From Burkholderia puraquae (GTDB taxonomy: Bacteria; Pseudomonadota; Gammaproteobacteria; Burkholderiales; Burkholderiaceae), in contig NZ_NBYX01000007.1 of NCBI RefSeq assembly GCF_002099195.1, forward strand, positions 248,001-312,000: DNA of 64,000 bases, given 5' to 3'. Within the stretch, counting starts at the first letter, position 1, and each line of letters opens with the position of its first letter. The notes under the pieces are model-generated. The model was not told where the DNA came from. It saw only the letters and a program-made list of their open reading frames with translations, and did no database searches. Shown here piece by piece: positions 24,095 to 35,068 of the stretch. A program made the position numbers and the translations under genes.

Positions 24095-27000
24095 TCACCC
24101 TACCCGCGCTTCGCCCTCCCGTTCGACCTCCCCCTCATCAGCAGCCGTTCGCGCCAGCACGGGCTTGAGCGCCTGCCCGGTATGGCTGGCGCTCACCTGC
24201 ACGAGCGCTTCCGGCGGCGCCGCCGCGACGATCGTGCCGCCACCCACGCCGCCTTCCGGCCCGAGATCGATGATCCAGTCGGCTTCCGCGATCACGTCGA
24301 GGTCATGCTCGATCACGACGACGCTGTGCCCCGCATCGACGAGCCGGTGCAGCACGCGGATCAGCTTCGCGACGTCCGCCATGTGCAGGCCGACCGTCGG
24401 TTCGTCGAGCACGTACAGCGTGTGCGGCGCCTTCTGGCCGCGACGCGTGATGTCGTCGCGCACCTTCGTCAGCTCGGTGACGAGCTTGATGCGCTGCGCC
24501 TCGCCGCCCGACAGCGTGGGCGACGGCTGGCCGAGCGTCAGGTAGCCGAGGCCGACATCCTTCATCAGCTGCAGCGGATGCGCGATGTTCGAGATCGGCG
24601 CGAAGAACTCCACCGCCTCGTCGATCTCCATCGTCAGCACGTCGCCGATGTTCCGGCCGCGCCACGTGACGGCGAGCGTCTCCGGGTTGAAGCGCTGCCC
24701 GTGACACACGTCGCACGGCACCTTCACGTCGGGCAGGAAGCTCATCCCGATCGTGCGCACGCCTTGCCCTTCGCAGGCGGGGCAGCGCCCGTCGCCGGTA
24801 TTGAACGAGAAGCGCGACGCCGTGTAGCCGCGCGCACGTGCCTCCAACGTATCGGCGAACAGCTTGCGGATCGTGTCCCACACACCGATATAGGTGGCCG
24901 GGCACGAGCGCGGGGTCTTGCCGATCGGCGTCTGGTCGACTTCCAGCACGCGATCGATCTGCTCCCAGCCGCTCAGCGACTCGCAGCCCTGCCACGCATG
25001 CGTGACGTTCAGCGACGGCCGCGGCGCGCTGCGCGCGAGCACGCTCGAGCGGCGGTTGGTGGCCGGCGCATCCTGCTGCGCGGCCTTGCGTGCGCGCCGC
25101 GTGGCCGGCGACGACAGCACTGAACGGCCGACCGCGTCGAGCAGGTTCGTCATCAGCACGTCGCGCGCGAGCGTCGACTTGCCCGAGCCGCTCACGCCCG
25201 TGACCGCGACAAGCCGCGCGAGCGGAATGCCGACCGTGACGTCGCGCAGGTTGTGCAGCCGTGCGCCATGCACGGTCAGCCAGGCTTCCGGCACCGCGGC
25301 ACCGCCCTTCTTGCCCGGCAGGCTCACGCTGCGGCGCGGCTGCAGCGGATGCGTCATCGGCTGCGCAAGGAGGCGCCCCGTGACCGAATCGGACTGCGCG
25401 GCCAGATCCGCGACCGCGCCCTGCGCGACCAGCGTGCCGCCGCGCTTGCCCGCGCCCGGGCCGACGTCGATGATGTGATCGGCGCGGCGGATCGTGTCCT
25501 CGTCATGCTCGACGACGACGAGCGTATTGCCCTTGTCGCCGAGCTTGCGCAGCGCGTCCAGCAGGATCTGGTTGTCGCGCGGATGCAGGCCGATCGTCGG
25601 TTCGTCGAGCACGTAGCACACGCCCTGCAGGTTGCTGCCGAGCTGCGCGGCGAGCCGGATGCGCTGCGCTTCGCCGCCCGACAGGCTCGGCGCCGCACGA
25701 TCGAGGCTCAGGTAGCCGAGCCCGACTTCCTCGAGGAACGCGAGGCGGCTGCCGATCTCGCTGACGATGTCGCGCGCGATCTGCGCGTCGCGCCCCGACA
25801 GTTCCAGCCCGTCGATCCAGCGCCGCGTGTCGGACACCGTCCATTGCGCGACCTCGACGATCGGATGCGCGTCGAACGTGACCGCGCGCGCGGACGGGTT
25901 CAGCCGCGTGCCGCCGCAATCCGGGCACGGCTCGTTGCCGACGCCTTCCGGTTCCTGCTCGTCCGACGGCAGCGTCTGCTCGCGGCCGCGATCGTCGCCG
26001 GCGAGCACCGTGTCGTCGTACGCGGCGCGCTGTTCGCGCGTGAGCGTGACCCCGGTGCCGACGCAGGTCGTGCACCAGCCATGCTTGCTGTTGTACGAGA
26101 ACATCCGCGGGTCCAGCTCCGGGTAGCTCGTGCCGCACACCGGGCAGGCGCGCTTGACCGACAGCACCTTGACCGTGCCGACGCGCGCGGTCGAATGATC
26201 GTTCTGCATCGCATCGTGCAGCCCGTCGAGCGGCGCGAGCAGATGCATCACGCCCTTGCCGAGCTCGAGTGTCTCGTCGAGCACGCGCCGCAGTTCGGCC
26301 TCGTTGTCCGGCGATACGACGATATCGGCCACCGGGAGCTCGATCGTGTGCTCGCGGAAGCGGTCGAGCTTCGGCCACGGATCGACCGGCACGAACTCGC
26401 CGTCGACACGCAGATGCGTGCTGCCGCGCGCCTTCGCCCACTTCGCGAGATCCGTATACACGCCCTTGCGGTTGACGACGAGCGGCGCGAGCAGCCCGAC
26501 GTGCTCGCCGCGATGATCGCGCAGCAACTGCGCGGCGATCGATTCGACCGACTGCGACGTGACCGGCGTGCCGTCGTGGATGCAATGCTGCAGGCCGAGC
26601 TTCACGTACAGTAGCCGCAGGAAGTGCCAGACCTCGGACGTGGTCGCCACCGTGCTCTTGCGCCCGCCGCGCGACAGCCGCTGCTCGATCGCGACGGTCG
26701 GCGGAATGCCGTACACCGCATCGACTTCCGGGCGGCCGGCCGGCTGCACGATCGAGCGCGCGTACGCGTTCAGCGATTCGAGGTAACGGCGCTGGCCTTC
26801 ATGGAACAGGATGTCGAACGCGAGCGTCGATTTGCCGGAACCCGACACGCCGGTGATCACGTTGAACTTGCCGTGCGGGATGTCGACGTCGAGCGCCTTC
26901 AGGTTGTGCTCGCGCGCGTTGACGATCCGCACGACGTCTTCGCCTTCGATCGCCCGCCGCTCGCGCGCCGCGTTCAGCACGGCCTGCAGCGGCTTGCCTT

Positions 27001-29998
27001 CGTCGGCGAGCGCCAGCTCGGCATCCATCGCGCGGTCGTACTGCAGCAGCGCCACGCCGGTATGCGATGCGGCGCAGGCCTTCACGTCGTCGGGCGTGCC
27101 CGCGCACAGCACGAGGCCGCCGCCGTCGCCGCCTTCCGGGCCGAGATCGATCAGCCAGTCGGCCGCACGGATCACGTCGAGGTTGTGCTCGATCACGATC
27201 AGCGAATGGCCGGCCGCGAGCAGCTTGCCGAACGCCTGCATCAGCTTCGCGATGTCGTCGAAGTGGAGCCCGGTGGTCGGCTCGTCGAACATGAACAGCT
27301 TCGCCCGCGCAATGCGCGCCTCTTCCGTGACGACCCGGCGGCCGTTGACGGCTGCCGCCGATTCGGCGAGGAAGCCGGCCAGCTTCAGGCGCTGCGCTTC
27401 GCCGCCCGACAGCGTCGGCACCGGCTGGCCGAGCTTCACGTATTCGAGGCCGACGTCGACGATCGGCTGCAGCACGCGCAGCACCTCGGCGTCGGTCGCG
27501 AAGAACGCGGCCGCTTCGCTCACCGTGAGATCGAGCACGTCGGCGATGCTCAGCGCGCGGCCGTTGCGCTCGATGCGCACTTCGAGGATCTCGGCACGGT
27601 AGCGGCTGCCGTCACAGTCCGGGCAGCGCAGGTAGACGTCGCTCAGGAACTGCATCTCGATGTGCTCGAAGCCCGAGCCGCCGCAGGTCGGGCACCGGCC
27701 GTCGCCCGAGTTGAAGCTGAACGTGCCGGCACCGTAGCCGCGTTGCAGCGCGAGCGGCGCCTTCGCGAACAGCTTGCGGATCTCGTCGAACGCGCCGACG
27801 TAGCTCGCCGGGTTCGAACGCGTGGTCTTGCCGATCGGCGACTGGTCGACGAACACGACATCGCCCACCTGGTCGGCGCCCGTGAGATTGCGGAACGCGC
27901 CCGGCGACTCGGTCGCCTTGCCGTGGTGCCGCGCCATCGCCGGATAGAGCACGTCCTGCAGCAGCGTGGATTTGCCGGACCCCGACACACCGGTCACGCA
28001 GACGAGCCGCTGCAGCGGGATCTCGACCGTCACATCGCGCAGGTTGTGTTCGCTCGCGCCTTCGAGCACGATGCGCGGCGTATGCGCATCGACCACCCGG
28101 CGCGCCCAGTTCGACGCGTGCGCGACATGCTTGCGGCCACCGAGATACTCGCCCGTCAGCGTGTGCGCAGAACGGATATCGCCCGGCGTGCCGTCGTAGA
28201 CGATCGTGCCGCCGCGCTCGCCCGGGCCGGGCCCCATGTCGATCAGCCGGTCGGCCGCGAGCATCACCGACGGATCGTGTTCGACCACGACCAGCGTATT
28301 GCCCGCGTCACGCAGCCGCTGCATCGCCTCGACGATCCGCGTGAGATCGCGCGGATGCAGCCCGATGCTCGGTTCGTCGAGCACGAACAGGGTTTTCGTG
28401 AGCGACGTGCCGAGCGCCGTCGTCAGGTTGATCCGCTGCACCTCGCCGCCCGACAGCGTGCGGCTCTGCCGGTCGAGCGTCAGGTAGCCGAGCCCGACGT
28501 CGCACAGGTATTTCAGGCGCGTGCGCACCTCGGCGAGCAGCAGCTTCAGCGCATCGTCGAGCAACGCGCTCGGCAGGGTGATTCCATCGAAGAAGCGGCG
28601 GATGCGCTCGATCGGCAGCAGCATCAGGTCGTGCACGGTCAGGCCCGGCAGCGCTTCGAGCTGCGCGCGGCTCCAGTCGACGCCGCGCGGCATGAAGCGG
28701 CCGGCCGGCGCGAGCACGCCATCGGCGTTTTCCTTGGAGCCGAGCCGCCATTGCAGCGATTCCGTCTTCAGGCGCGCGCCGCCGCACACGTCGCACGGCG
28801 TGTAGCTGCGGTATTTCGACAGCAGCACGCGGATATGCATCTTGTACGCTTTCGATTCGAGATAGCCGAAGAAGCGCTTCACGCCGTACCACTGGCTCTG
28901 CCACTTGCCGTTCCAGTCCGGCGACCCGTTGACGACCCAGTCGCGCTCGGCATCCGACAGCTCGGACCACGGCGTGTCGCGCGGGATGCCGGCTTTCGCC
29001 GCGTAGCGCATCAGGTCGTCCTGGCATTCCTTCCACGCGGGTGTCTGCATCGGCTTGATCGCGCCGCCGCGCAGCGTCTTGCGCGCGTCGGGGATCACGA
29101 GGCCGAGATCGACGCCGATCACGCGGCCGAAGCCGCGGCAGGTTTCACACGCGCCGTACGCCGAGTTGAACGAGAACAGCGCCGCCTGCGGCTCCGCGTA
29201 GCGCAGGTCGCTGTCGGGATCGTGCAGCCCGGTGGAGAAGCGCCACACCTGCGGCTCGGCGACCGCGCCATCCGGGCTTTCCGGCTCTGCCGCGAGCACG
29301 TACACGTTCACGCGCCCGCCGCCGCGCTTGAGCGACGCCTCGATCGCCTCGACGACGCGCACCTTGTCGGCCTGCTGCACGCGGAAGCGGTCGGCCACCA
29401 CGTCGAGCATCTTGCGCGGCCCGGTGGGCGATGCGACCTCGCGCTGCGCCTGCACGCGCGTGTAGCCGCTCGCGGACAGCCACTGCGCGATTTCTTCGTC
29501 GGACACCGTGTCCGGCAGCTCGACCGGGAACGTGACGACGACGCGCGGATCGTCCGCCTGCGTGCGCGCGACGAGTTCCGCGTAGATCGTCTCGGGCGTG
29601 TCGTGCCGCACCTGCCGCGCGGTCTGGCGGTCGAACAGCTCGGCCGCGCGCGCGTACAGCAGCTTCAGGTGATCGTTCAGCTCGGTCATCGTGCCGACGG
29701 TCGAGCGCGAACTGCGCACCGGGTTGGTCTGGTCGATCGCGATCGCGGGCGGCACGCCGTCGACGCGCTCGACCTGCGGACGGTCCATCCGGTCGAGGAA
29801 TTGCCGCGCATACGCGCTGAACGTCTCGACGTAGCGCCGCTGGCCTTCCGCGTACAGCGTGTCGAACACGAGGCTCGACTTGCCGGAGCCCGACGGGCCG
29901 GTGACGACCGTCATTTCGCCGGTGCGCAGATCGAGATCGAGGTTCTTGAGGTTGTGCTGACGTGCTCCGCGAATGCGGATCAGATTGCTGGATGACAA
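24095..29998 (-). CDS. uvrA: tandem-fused UvrA-type excinuclease ATPase (four ATPase modules)
   Basis: About 1967 residues, twice the length of normal UvrA. Four Walker A loops are visible: GPSGSGKSS near residue 34, GVSGSGKST near 670, near 1050 and near 1600. Four LSGGE(A/V)QR signatures and four D-E-P Walker B sites pair with them. Zinc-knuckle CxxC pairs occur in both halves (e.g. [26 protein letters not shown]). It is therefore a covalent head-to-tail dimer of UvrA, as seen in some Burkholderiales besides the ordinary UvrA. It should recognise bulky DNA lesions. The start is taken at TTG 29998; GTG or ATG codons upstream (to 30085) are alternatives. A LexA box precedes it. Confidence 0.88.
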   Translation of the reverse strand: MSSSNLIRIRGARQHNLKNLDLDLRTGEMTVVTGPSGSGKSSLVFDTLYAEGQRRYVETFSAYARQFLDRMDRPQVERVDGVPPAIAIDQTNPVRSSRSTVGTMTELNDHLKLLYARAAELFDRQTARQVRHDTPETIYAELVARTQADDPRVVVTFPVELPDTVSDEEIAQWLSASGYTRVQAQREVASPTGPRKMLDVVADRFRVQQADKVRVVEAIEASLKRGGGRVNVYVLAAEPESPDGAVAEPQVWRFSTGLHDPDSDLRYAEPQAALFSFNSAYGACETCRGFGRVIGVDLGLVIPDARKTLRGGAIKPMQTPAWKECQDDLMRYAAKAGIPRDTPWSELSDAERDWVVNGSPDWNGKWQSQWYGVKRFFGYLESKAYKMHIRVLLSKYRSYTPCDVCGGARLKTESLQWRLGSKENADGVLAPAGRFMPRGVDWSRAQLEALPGLTVHDLMLLPIERIRRFFDGITLPSALLDDALKLLLAEVRTRLKYLCDVGLGYLTLDRQSRTLSGGEVQRINLTTALGTSLTKTLFVLDEPSIGLHPRDLTRIVEAMQRLRDAGNTLVVVEHDPSVMLAADRLIDMGPGPGERGGTIVYDGTPGDIRSAHTLTGEYLGGRKHVAHASNWARRVVDAHTPRIVLEGASEHNLRDVTVEIPLQRLVCVTGVSGSGKSTLLQDVLYPAMARHHGKATESPGAFRNLTGADQVGDVVFVDQSPIGKTTRSNPASYVGAFDEIRKLFAKAPLALQRGYGAGTFSFNSGDGRCPTCGGSGFEHIEMQFLSDVYLRCPDCDGSRYRAEILEVRIERNGRALSIADVLDLTVSEAAAFFATDAEVLRVLQPIVDVGLEYVKLGQPVPTLSGGEAQRLKLAGFLAESAAAVNGRRVVTEEARIARAKLFMFDEPTTGLHFDDIAKLMQAFGKLLAAGHSLIVIEHNLDVIRAADWLIDLGPEGGDGGGLVLCAGTPDDVKACAASHTGVALLQYDRAMDAELALADEGKPLQAVLNAARERRAIEGEDVVRIVNAREHNLKALDVDIPHGKFNVITGVSGSGKSTLAFDILFHEGQRRYLESLNAYARSIVQPAGRPEVDAVYGIPPTVAIEQRLSRGGRKSTVATTSEVWHFLRLLYVKLGLQHCIHDGTPVTSQSVESIAAQLLRDHRGEHVGLLAPLVVNRKGVYTDLAKWAKARGSTHLRVDGEFVPVDPWPKLDRFREHTIELPVADIVVSPDNEAELRRVLDETLELGKGVMHLLAPLDGLHDAMQNDHSTARVGTVKVLSVKRACPVCGTSYPELDPRMFSYNSKHGWCTTCVGTGVTLTREQRAAYDDTVLAGDDRGREQTLPSDEQEPEGVGNEPCPDCGGTRLNPSARAVTFDAHPIVEVAQWTVSDTRRWIDGLELSGRDAQIARDIVSEIGSRLAFLEEVGLGYLSLDRAAPSLSGGEAQRIRLAAQLGSNLQGVCYVLDEPTIGLHPRDNQILLDALRKLGDKGNTLVVVEHDEDTIRRADHIIDVGPGAGKRGGTLVAQGAVADLAAQSDSVTGRLLAQPMTHPLQPRRSVSLPGKKGGAAVPEAWLTVHGARLHNLRDVTVGIPLARLVAVTGVSGSGKSTLARDVLMTNLLDAVGRSVLSSPATRRARKAAQQDAPATNRRSSVLARSAPRPSLNVTHAWQGCESLSGWEQIDRVLEVDQTPIGKTPRSCPATYIGVWDTIRKLFADTLEARARGYTASRFSFNTGDGRCPACEGQGVRTIGMSFLPDVKVPCDVCHGQRFNPETLAVTWRGRNIGDVLTMEIDEAVEFFAPISNIAHPLQLMKDVGLGYLTLGQPSPTLSGGEAQRIKLVTELTKVRDDITRRGQKAPHTLYVLDEPTVGLHMADVAKLIRVLHRLVDAGHSVVVIEHDLDVIAEADWIIDLGPEGGVGGGTIVAAAPPEALVQVSASHTGQALKPVLARTAADEGEVEREGEARVG

Positions 29999-30124
29999 TT
30001 TGCCTGCCCGTCTGAATAAGTTAGCCGGAATCACGGTGCCGGAACGCTGCGGCGGATGCCCGCAGGCGCGGCGCACGTGCCGCACGGGTCATGCCCGCGC
30101 CGCTCGAGTTCGACGGATACTATA

Positions 30125-30140
30125 CTGTATATTCATACAG
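30125..30140 (-). promoter_or_regulatory. LexA (SOS) box
   Basis: CTGT-ATATTCAT-ACAG, a perfect match to the CTGT-N8-ACAG consensus, inside an AT-rich patch. It lies 126 bp upstream of the TTG start of the tandem UvrA gene (39 bp from the alternative ATG) and after the racemase stop at 30208, so it can only serve the UvrA promoter. Confidence 0.85.
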
Positions 30141-30207
30141 TTTTCCACGAGTGGCGCGAAGGGGCGAAAACGGGCCGGATCACTCCGCTCATCGACGCCC
30201 GCCCCGA

Positions 30208-31680
30208 TCAGGCGCCGACTCGGCCACCGCCCGCCGTCGCGTAGGCGATACACGTGCGCGCAAGCACGTCGGTCGGATCGACGAGCGTCGCCCGGCCCCC
30301 GTTGCGCGCAACATATTCCCCGCCCGGCAGCAGGATCGGCAGTTCGGTACATCCGAGCACGATCACGCTCACGCCCTCGGCCATCAACGCCTCGATGGCC
30401 GCACCGATATCTTCCTCGCACTGCCCGGTCGTGAAACCGGCCTTGACACCCTGCTTGCCGTAGATCGCTTTCATCACGCGCGCCTGCAACGCCGGCCCCG
30501 GCGCCACTTGCCGGAGTCCTTGCGATTCCAGCGCCTTCCGGTAGACCCCGCTTTCGATCGTGCCGGACGTCGCCAGCACGCCGACCTCCCGCAGCGCCGG
30601 ATAGGTGTCGCGCAGGTGGGCGACCGTGACGGTCAGCATGTTGACGATCGGAATGCCGAGGTAAGGCTGAATCCGCTCGACGAACGCATGCGCGGTATTG
30701 CACGGAATCGCGATGACGTCGGCATCGCCGTCCTCGAGCTTCTTGCAGGTCGCGTACAGGGAGATCGTCGGGTCCGCGCCGGCGCCCACCAGGTTCTCGG
30801 TTCGGTCGGGAATCTGCGGATTCTGTTCGACCAGCAGCTTGATATGGTCCTGATCGCGCGACGCCGGCGTATTGCGCACGATCTTGTCCAGGAAATCGAC
30901 CGTCGCGGCCGGGCCCACCCCGCCGACCACGCCGATCTTGAACGTCGCCGCCCGCGAACCCGGCTGCCCGGTCACCGCATACTGCGCGTACGCGAGGTTC
31001 GAATCCACGAGCGGCACGCGCTGCGGGCCGATTTCGTCCGCGACCAGCGCGATCTCGGTCAGCCCCGGAACGATGACCTGCGCGCCCTGATCGGCCAGGT
31101 CCTCGCATGCGCGGCGCAACAGTTCGACCGGCCGGCCCCGAAGATTGCCGCGCTTGACGCCGTCGGCGCCGTAGATGGCCTCCGTCACGAGGTCGATACC
31201 CTCGTGCGACCGCGGATGGACCACTTCGAATTGCGGCGCCGGGAAATACGCTTCGAAGAGTCGCTTGACCCGCACGTAGTCCGACGCCAGCACGCCGATG
31301 CGCGTCGCGCCCGGGTACCTGCGCCGCACGTGGCTGCGCACGGCTTCGACGATATCCACGATCGGCAGGCGCGTATTCGCCTTCAGTTCGTCGATGAATG
31401 TATGGCTCAGGAAACACGGCAGCACGACCGTCGTCACGCCACGCTGCTCGAACGCCCGGATCATGTCGAAGACATACAGCTTGCGCTCGATCGTCGCCGC
31501 ACTGCCCGACCCCGAACCCTTGAACGGATATTGCTCGAAGACCATCTCGGCGTGTTCCTCGTCGGACGACGCAGGCGTCGCCTTCACCATCTTGAAGAAC
31601 ACGTCGGCGCTGCCCAGCGGCCCGAGACCGCCGACCACGCCGAATTTCTGCCGGGCATTCACGCTCTCCGTGCGCATCAT
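30208..31680 (-). CDS. two-domain aspartate/glutamate racemase-family fusion
   Basis: A 490-residue protein made of two racemase domains. Domain 1 (about 12-235) has VLPCFLSH (Cys89; the usual Asn after Cys is Phe) and VIVPGLTE where the second catalytic Cys is Gly206. Domain 2 (about 246-480) is intact, with AIPCNTAH (Cys327) and VLGCTE (Cys444). One domain therefore looks active and the other degenerate, perhaps structural or regulatory; a normal racemase dimer would be mimicked within one chain. Its ATG overlaps the symporter stop (ATGATG/TGA), so it is translated with an acidic amino-acid uptake system. Confidence 0.88.
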   Translation of the reverse strand: MMRTESVNARQKFGVVGGLGPLGSADVFFKMVKATPASSDEEHAEMVFEQYPFKGSGSGSAATIERKLYVFDMIRAFEQRGVTTVVLPCFLSHTFIDELKANTRLPIVDIVEAVRSHVRRRYPGATRIGVLASDYVRVKRLFEAYFPAPQFEVVHPRSHEGIDLVTEAIYGADGVKRGNLRGRPVELLRRACEDLADQGAQVIVPGLTEIALVADEIGPQRVPLVDSNLAYAQYAVTGQPGSRAATFKIGVVGGVGPAATVDFLDKIVRNTPASRDQDHIKLLVEQNPQIPDRTENLVGAGADPTISLYATCKKLEDGDADVIAIPCNTAHAFVERIQPYLGIPIVNMLTVTVAHLRDTYPALREVGVLATSGTIESGVYRKALESQGLRQVAPGPALQARVMKAIYGKQGVKAGFTTGQCEEDIGAAIEALMAEGVSVIVLGCTELPILLPGGEYVARNGGRATLVDPTDVLARTCIAYATAGGGRVGA

Positions 31681-32957
31681 GCGTTCAGCTCCGGCTGGTC
31701 GAATACCGCGCCTTGCAGCTTCGCGGCACGCCGGCTTTCCCATTTCGCGATCACCGCGGTCGCCACGCTGTTGCCGATCACGTTCGTCATCGTGCGGCCC
31801 ATGTCGAGAATCTGGTCGATCGCCAGGACCATCGCGACGCCGGCCGCCGGCAGATGAAACATCGGCGCAACCGCCGCGACCACCACCACCGAGCCGCGCG
31901 GCACGCCTGCCATGCCCTTGCTGCTCAACATCAGCACCAGCAACATGAAGACCTGCTGCGACAGCGGCATGTGCACGCCGAACGCCTGCGCGATGAAGAT
32001 GGCGGCAAACGCCTGATACATCATCGAACCGTCGAGGTTGAACGCGTAGCCCAGCGGCAGCGTGAAGCCCACGACCTTCTTGTCGACGCCGAACTTCTCG
32101 AGCTGCTCGGCCAGGCGCGGGTAGGCGGCCTCGCTGCTCGCGGTGGAGAACGCGATCAGCGCGGGTTCGCGCATGGCCTTCAGCAGGCTCCCGACGCGCC
32201 GCCCGAGAAACACGTAGCCGACACCGACCAGGATCACCCAGAGCACGAGCAAGCCGAGATAGAACGCGCCGATCAGCCTTCCATACGTGTAGATCACGTC
32301 GAGCCCGCGCAGCGTGACCGACGACGCGATCGCTCCGAATACGCCGAGCGGCGCCGCACGCATCACGTAGTTCGTCAGGCGCAGCATCACCGGCACCATC
32401 CCGTCGATCGACTGGATCACGACGCCGACCCGCTTGTCGTGCTTCAGCGCACTCAGCGCGACGCCGAGAAAGACCGAGAACACCAGGATCTGCAGGATGT
32501 CGTTGCGCGCCATCGCGTCGAGCAGGCTGGTCGGGAACGCATGCGTGATCACGTCCCGGGCGTTCAGTGCGGCGGTATTCAGCCCGGTGTTCACCTCGCC
32601 GGCGGTTTCCGTGAGGTTCAGGCCGGCGCCCGGCTGCAGCGCATTGGCCATGACGAGGCCGAGGCTCAGCGAAATCAGCGACGCGCAGACGAACCAGCCG
32701 ATCGAACGCGCACCGATGCGCCCGACGTCTTCGCCGCCGTCCATGCCGGCCAGGCCCGACACGAGCGTCACGAACACCAGCGGCGCAATGATCATCTTGA
32801 TCAGGCGCAGGAAGATGTCGGTGACGATCGAGAAATAACCGGCGACCGCTTTGAGCGTGGCCGGGTCCGCTATGTTCGTGTGGCATGCGTAACCGGCAAC
32901 GACACCGAGGATCATGCCGATTGCAATGCTCAGGGTAAGGCGATTTTTCATGTCCAT
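31677..32957 (-). CDS. dicarboxylate/amino-acid:cation symporter (DctA/GltP-like)
   Basis: About 426 residues; the start is ATG 32957 or the in-frame ATG 32951, both acceptable. Family signatures: FLRLIKMIIAPLVFVTLVSGLAGM, the serine loop FSTASSEAAYPRLAEQLEKFGV, the central FNLDGSMMYQAFAAIFIAQAFG and the exit-gate DQILDMGRTMTNVIGNSVA. Length and helix pattern are those of the Na+/H+-coupled glutamate/aspartate or C4-dicarboxylate carriers. Its stop overlaps the racemase start, and a LysR gene lies upstream on the same strand, which points to acidic amino acids, possibly D-forms, as the substrate. Confidence 0.92.
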   Translation of the reverse strand: MDMKNRLTLSIAIGMILGVVAGYACHTNIADPATLKAVAGYFSIVTDIFLRLIKMIIAPLVFVTLVSGLAGMDGGEDVGRIGARSIGWFVCASLISLSLGLVMANALQPGAGLNLTETAGEVNTGLNTAALNARDVITHAFPTSLLDAMARNDILQILVFSVFLGVALSALKHDKRVGVVIQSIDGMVPVMLRLTNYVMRAAPLGVFGAIASSVTLRGLDVIYTYGRLIGAFYLGLLVLWVILVGVGYVFLGRRVGSLLKAMREPALIAFSTASSEAAYPRLAEQLEKFGVDKKVVGFTLPLGYAFNLDGSMMYQAFAAIFIAQAFGVHMPLSQQVFMLLVLMLSSKGMAGVPRGSVVVVAAVAPMFHLPAAGVAMVLAIDQILDMGRTMTNVIGNSVATAVIAKWESRRAAKLQGAVFDQPELNA

Positions 32958-33135
32958 CCGTCCGTGGGTGGCACCCGGCCGCCAGCAGGCAGGCGAGCGC
33001 TGCGAAGAGGGCCGCGCGACGCAGGTCACGCGTCGCATTTGCCGCTGGAACGAATGGTAGGAGCGGTCGATCCGCTCGTCATGCCGGTACGACATGCCGG
33101 TATGCGAGTGGCGCATAAGACGGGAAAACCCTCAC

Positions 33136-34050
33136 CTATCCCAGCCGGGAAGGCGCCGCGCGCAGATGCTGCCAGAGCGTGTCCAGGAATTCGCTTCGGT
33201 TCGACGCGTCGCGATACACGCGCAGTTCGACTTCCAGGTTCCACGCCGCCGGCCCGGCCGGCACGAGTTCGCCGGCGGCGAGTTCGGCGGCGATCGCGCT
33301 CCGGGGCAGCCATGCGACACCCTCGCCTTCCATCACGAGCTTCTTCAGCACTTCGGCCATGTCGGACTCGTAGTGCAGCTGCAACGCCGGCACGGCCGCC
33401 GCACGGCCGAGCAGCAGCGCGAGACACCGGCCGAAATAGCTGGTTTCCGTATACGAAATCAGCGGCAGCGGGCGCTGCTTCGTTCCGGGAAGGCGAAACG
33501 CGGGCGCCGATCGCCGGTCCGGTCGGCAGGCCGGCATCAACGTGTCGAGGCCCACGGTCAGGTGCTCGTACTTCACCGGGTCGAGATGCAGCGGCAACGC
33601 CGGATGGTGATAGGCGAACATGAGCTCGCAGTTGCCGTTGACCAGCATCAGGATCGAGTCGTGGACATTGGTCGGAATGACGCGCGCCCGCACTTCGCCG
33701 AAATGCGGCGCGAGCGCCTTGAGCCAGGCCGGCAGGAAACTCAGCGCGATCGTGTGGCCCGCGGCGATCTGCAGGCTCTTGCCGGCGATCCGCTGCTCGG
33801 TGCGGATGATGGCGCGCGTGTCGAACAGGCGGCTGAGCACGTCTTCGGCCGTCTCGCGGAACAGGCGCCCCGCCGGCGTCAGCACCGGCGGAAAACTGCT
33901 GCGGTCGATCAGTTCGGCGCCGATCCACTGCTCGAGCGACTGAATGCGACGGCTGAAGCCCGATTGCGTGACGTTGCGAAATTCAGCCGCACGGGAAAAG
34001 CTTTGATATTGAGCGAGCGCGAGGAAATCCTCGATCCATTTGATTTCCAT
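33136..34050 (-). CDS. LysR family transcriptional regulator
   Basis: A 304-residue LysR protein starting at ATG 34050. The winged helix is MEIKWIEDFLALAQYQSFSRAAEF and VTQSGFSRRIQSLEQWIGAELIDRSS (1-60). Effector domain: LQIAAGHTIALSFLPAWL and LVMEGEGVAWLPRSAIAAEL. It lies 178 bp upstream of the symporter and racemase genes on the same strand, so it probably controls them directly and may be read with them. The 5' side carries a 16-bp perfect hairpin (34079-34119). Confidence 0.9.
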   Translation of the reverse strand: MEIKWIEDFLALAQYQSFSRAAEFRNVTQSGFSRRIQSLEQWIGAELIDRSSFPPVLTPAGRLFRETAEDVLSRLFDTRAIIRTEQRIAGKSLQIAAGHTIALSFLPAWLKALAPHFGEVRARVIPTNVHDSILMLVNGNCELMFAYHHPALPLHLDPVKYEHLTVGLDTLMPACRPDRRSAPAFRLPGTKQRPLPLISYTETSYFGRCLALLLGRAAAVPALQLHYESDMAEVLKKLVMEGEGVAWLPRSAIAAELAAGELVPAGPAAWNLEVELRVYRDASNRSEFLDTLWQHLRAAPSRLG

Positions 34051-34078
34051 GTTGGCCTTGGAAGGTCGCGGGTGGATC

Positions 34079-34119
34079 GGCCGGTGCGTCACCCAGATAT
34101 TGCGGGTGACGCACCGGCC
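34079..34119 (-). terminator. strong GC-rich hairpin
   Basis: Perfect 16-bp stem GGCCGGTGCGTCACCC / GGGTGACGCACCGGCC with a 9-nt loop. It is between the HiPIP stop (34296) and the LysR start (34050), both minus strand. No T-tract follows, so it may be a terminator of the oxidase operon, a processing site or an operator-like structure for the LysR leader. Confidence 0.5.
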
Positions 34120-34295
34120 GGCGGACGCTCACATTGTAGGGGCTCGCTCCCGTGCATCGCGCCGGCGTTCGCCACGGCGCCGGTGGCCGATCCGAATGTC
34201 GCCGCGCGGCATCGTCGTTGACGGGACGATGTTCGCCGGCGCCCCCGTCGACAACGACGATTCGGCAGCACGGCCGCCACGCCGTCCCGGCCGTG

Positions 34296-34616
34296 CTACG
34301 CCTTTTTCGAATAGGCGCTGCACCAGCCTTTCGCATTGACCTGCTTGCCACCGAGGATGGCACACGGCGCCATCGCGGCGCCGGCCTTGCCCTGGAAGAA
34401 CTGGCAATTCGCACAGGCCTGGCCCGCCTGGAATTTCGGGAACTTCGCATGGTCGACCCGGCTGGCATCCGTCCTGTAGCCGAGGGCCTGGGCGTTTGCA
34501 TCGGATTCCTGCACTGTGCCGGCACCGGCATCCGCTGCCGCCGCGCGGCGGCCAAAGGCCAGCGCGGATGCAAGAACGGTGGTGGTTGCGATGAAACGTC
34601 GACGTGAGAATTGCAT
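34296..34616 (-). CDS. high-potential iron-sulfur protein (HiPIP), Tat-exported
   Basis: A 106-residue protein starting at ATG 34616 behind GGAGGAGG. It opens with the twin-arginine signal FSRRRFIATTTVLASALAF and carries four cysteines (68, 71, 85 and 99) as C-A-N-C, then A-P-C and G-W-C, the HiPIP spacing that holds one [4Fe-4S] cluster. HiPIPs are periplasmic one-electron carriers. It follows a caa3-type oxidase operon on the same strand by about 100 bp, so it is a likely electron donor to that oxidase. Confidence 0.92.
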   Translation of the reverse strand: MQFSRRRFIATTTVLASALAFGRRAAAADAGAGTVQESDANAQALGYRTDASRVDHAKFPKFQAGQACANCQFFQGKAGAAMAPCAILGGKQVNAKGWCSAYSKKA

Positions 34617-34718
34617 GACGTCCTCCTCCATGTTTGCGTGACCGGATGTCCGCGAAGCGTCGCCCGATACTTCGTCAGGCCTGAACCCGCCGGGCTCGAG
34701 CGCGTGACTCCAAAGGAA

Positions 34719-35060
34719 TCAGTGGAAGAACAGCGCCCGCATCCCGAACGTGTGATGTGCTTCCGCCGCCATCAGCACCATGAGCACCAGCAGGCACAGC
34801 GGCGGGATCAGGATCGCGTACACGAGCGCCAGCCGCTCCCACATCATGTGCATGAAGATCGACACGATCAGCCCGGCCTTGGCGATCATCAGCACGACGA
34901 TCAGCACCCAGCGCAGCAGGCCCTGCACGTTGAAGTAGTCGACCAGGTACGACAACGTGCTCAGCACGAACAGCAGGCCCCAGATCTTCAGGTAGAGGCC
35001 GATCGGATGCTGCTGGCCGTGTGCGGCGTCGGGTCGATCGGCGGGATCGGTGTGGTCCAT
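34719..35060 (-). CDS. cytochrome c oxidase subunit IV
   Basis: A 113-residue membrane protein with three helices, typical of the small COX IV-type subunit (CoxD/CtaF/CyoD-like). Visible features are IGLYLKIWGLLFVLSTLSYL, VLIVVLMIAKAGLIVSIFMHMMW and ILIPPLCLLVLMVLMAAEAHH. It stabilises the oxidase core. It starts 8 bp after the COX III stop and ends the oxidase set before the HiPIP gene. Confidence 0.85.
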   Translation of the reverse strand: MDHTDPADRPDAAHGQQHPIGLYLKIWGLLFVLSTLSYLVDYFNVQGLLRWVLIVVLMIAKAGLIVSIFMHMMWERLALVYAILIPPLCLLVLMVLMAAEAHHTFGMRALFFH

Positions 35061-35068
35061 GGCCAGCC

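Noticed and set aside
26624..29995. 1123-codon open frame antisense to the tandem UvrA
   Set aside because: Arises from high-GC codon bias on the opposite strand; composition is Arg/Ala/His-rich and matches nothing.
34212..34259. Imperfect inverted repeat after the HiPIP gene
   Set aside because: Arms mismatch and no T-tract; the 34079 hairpin is a better candidate.
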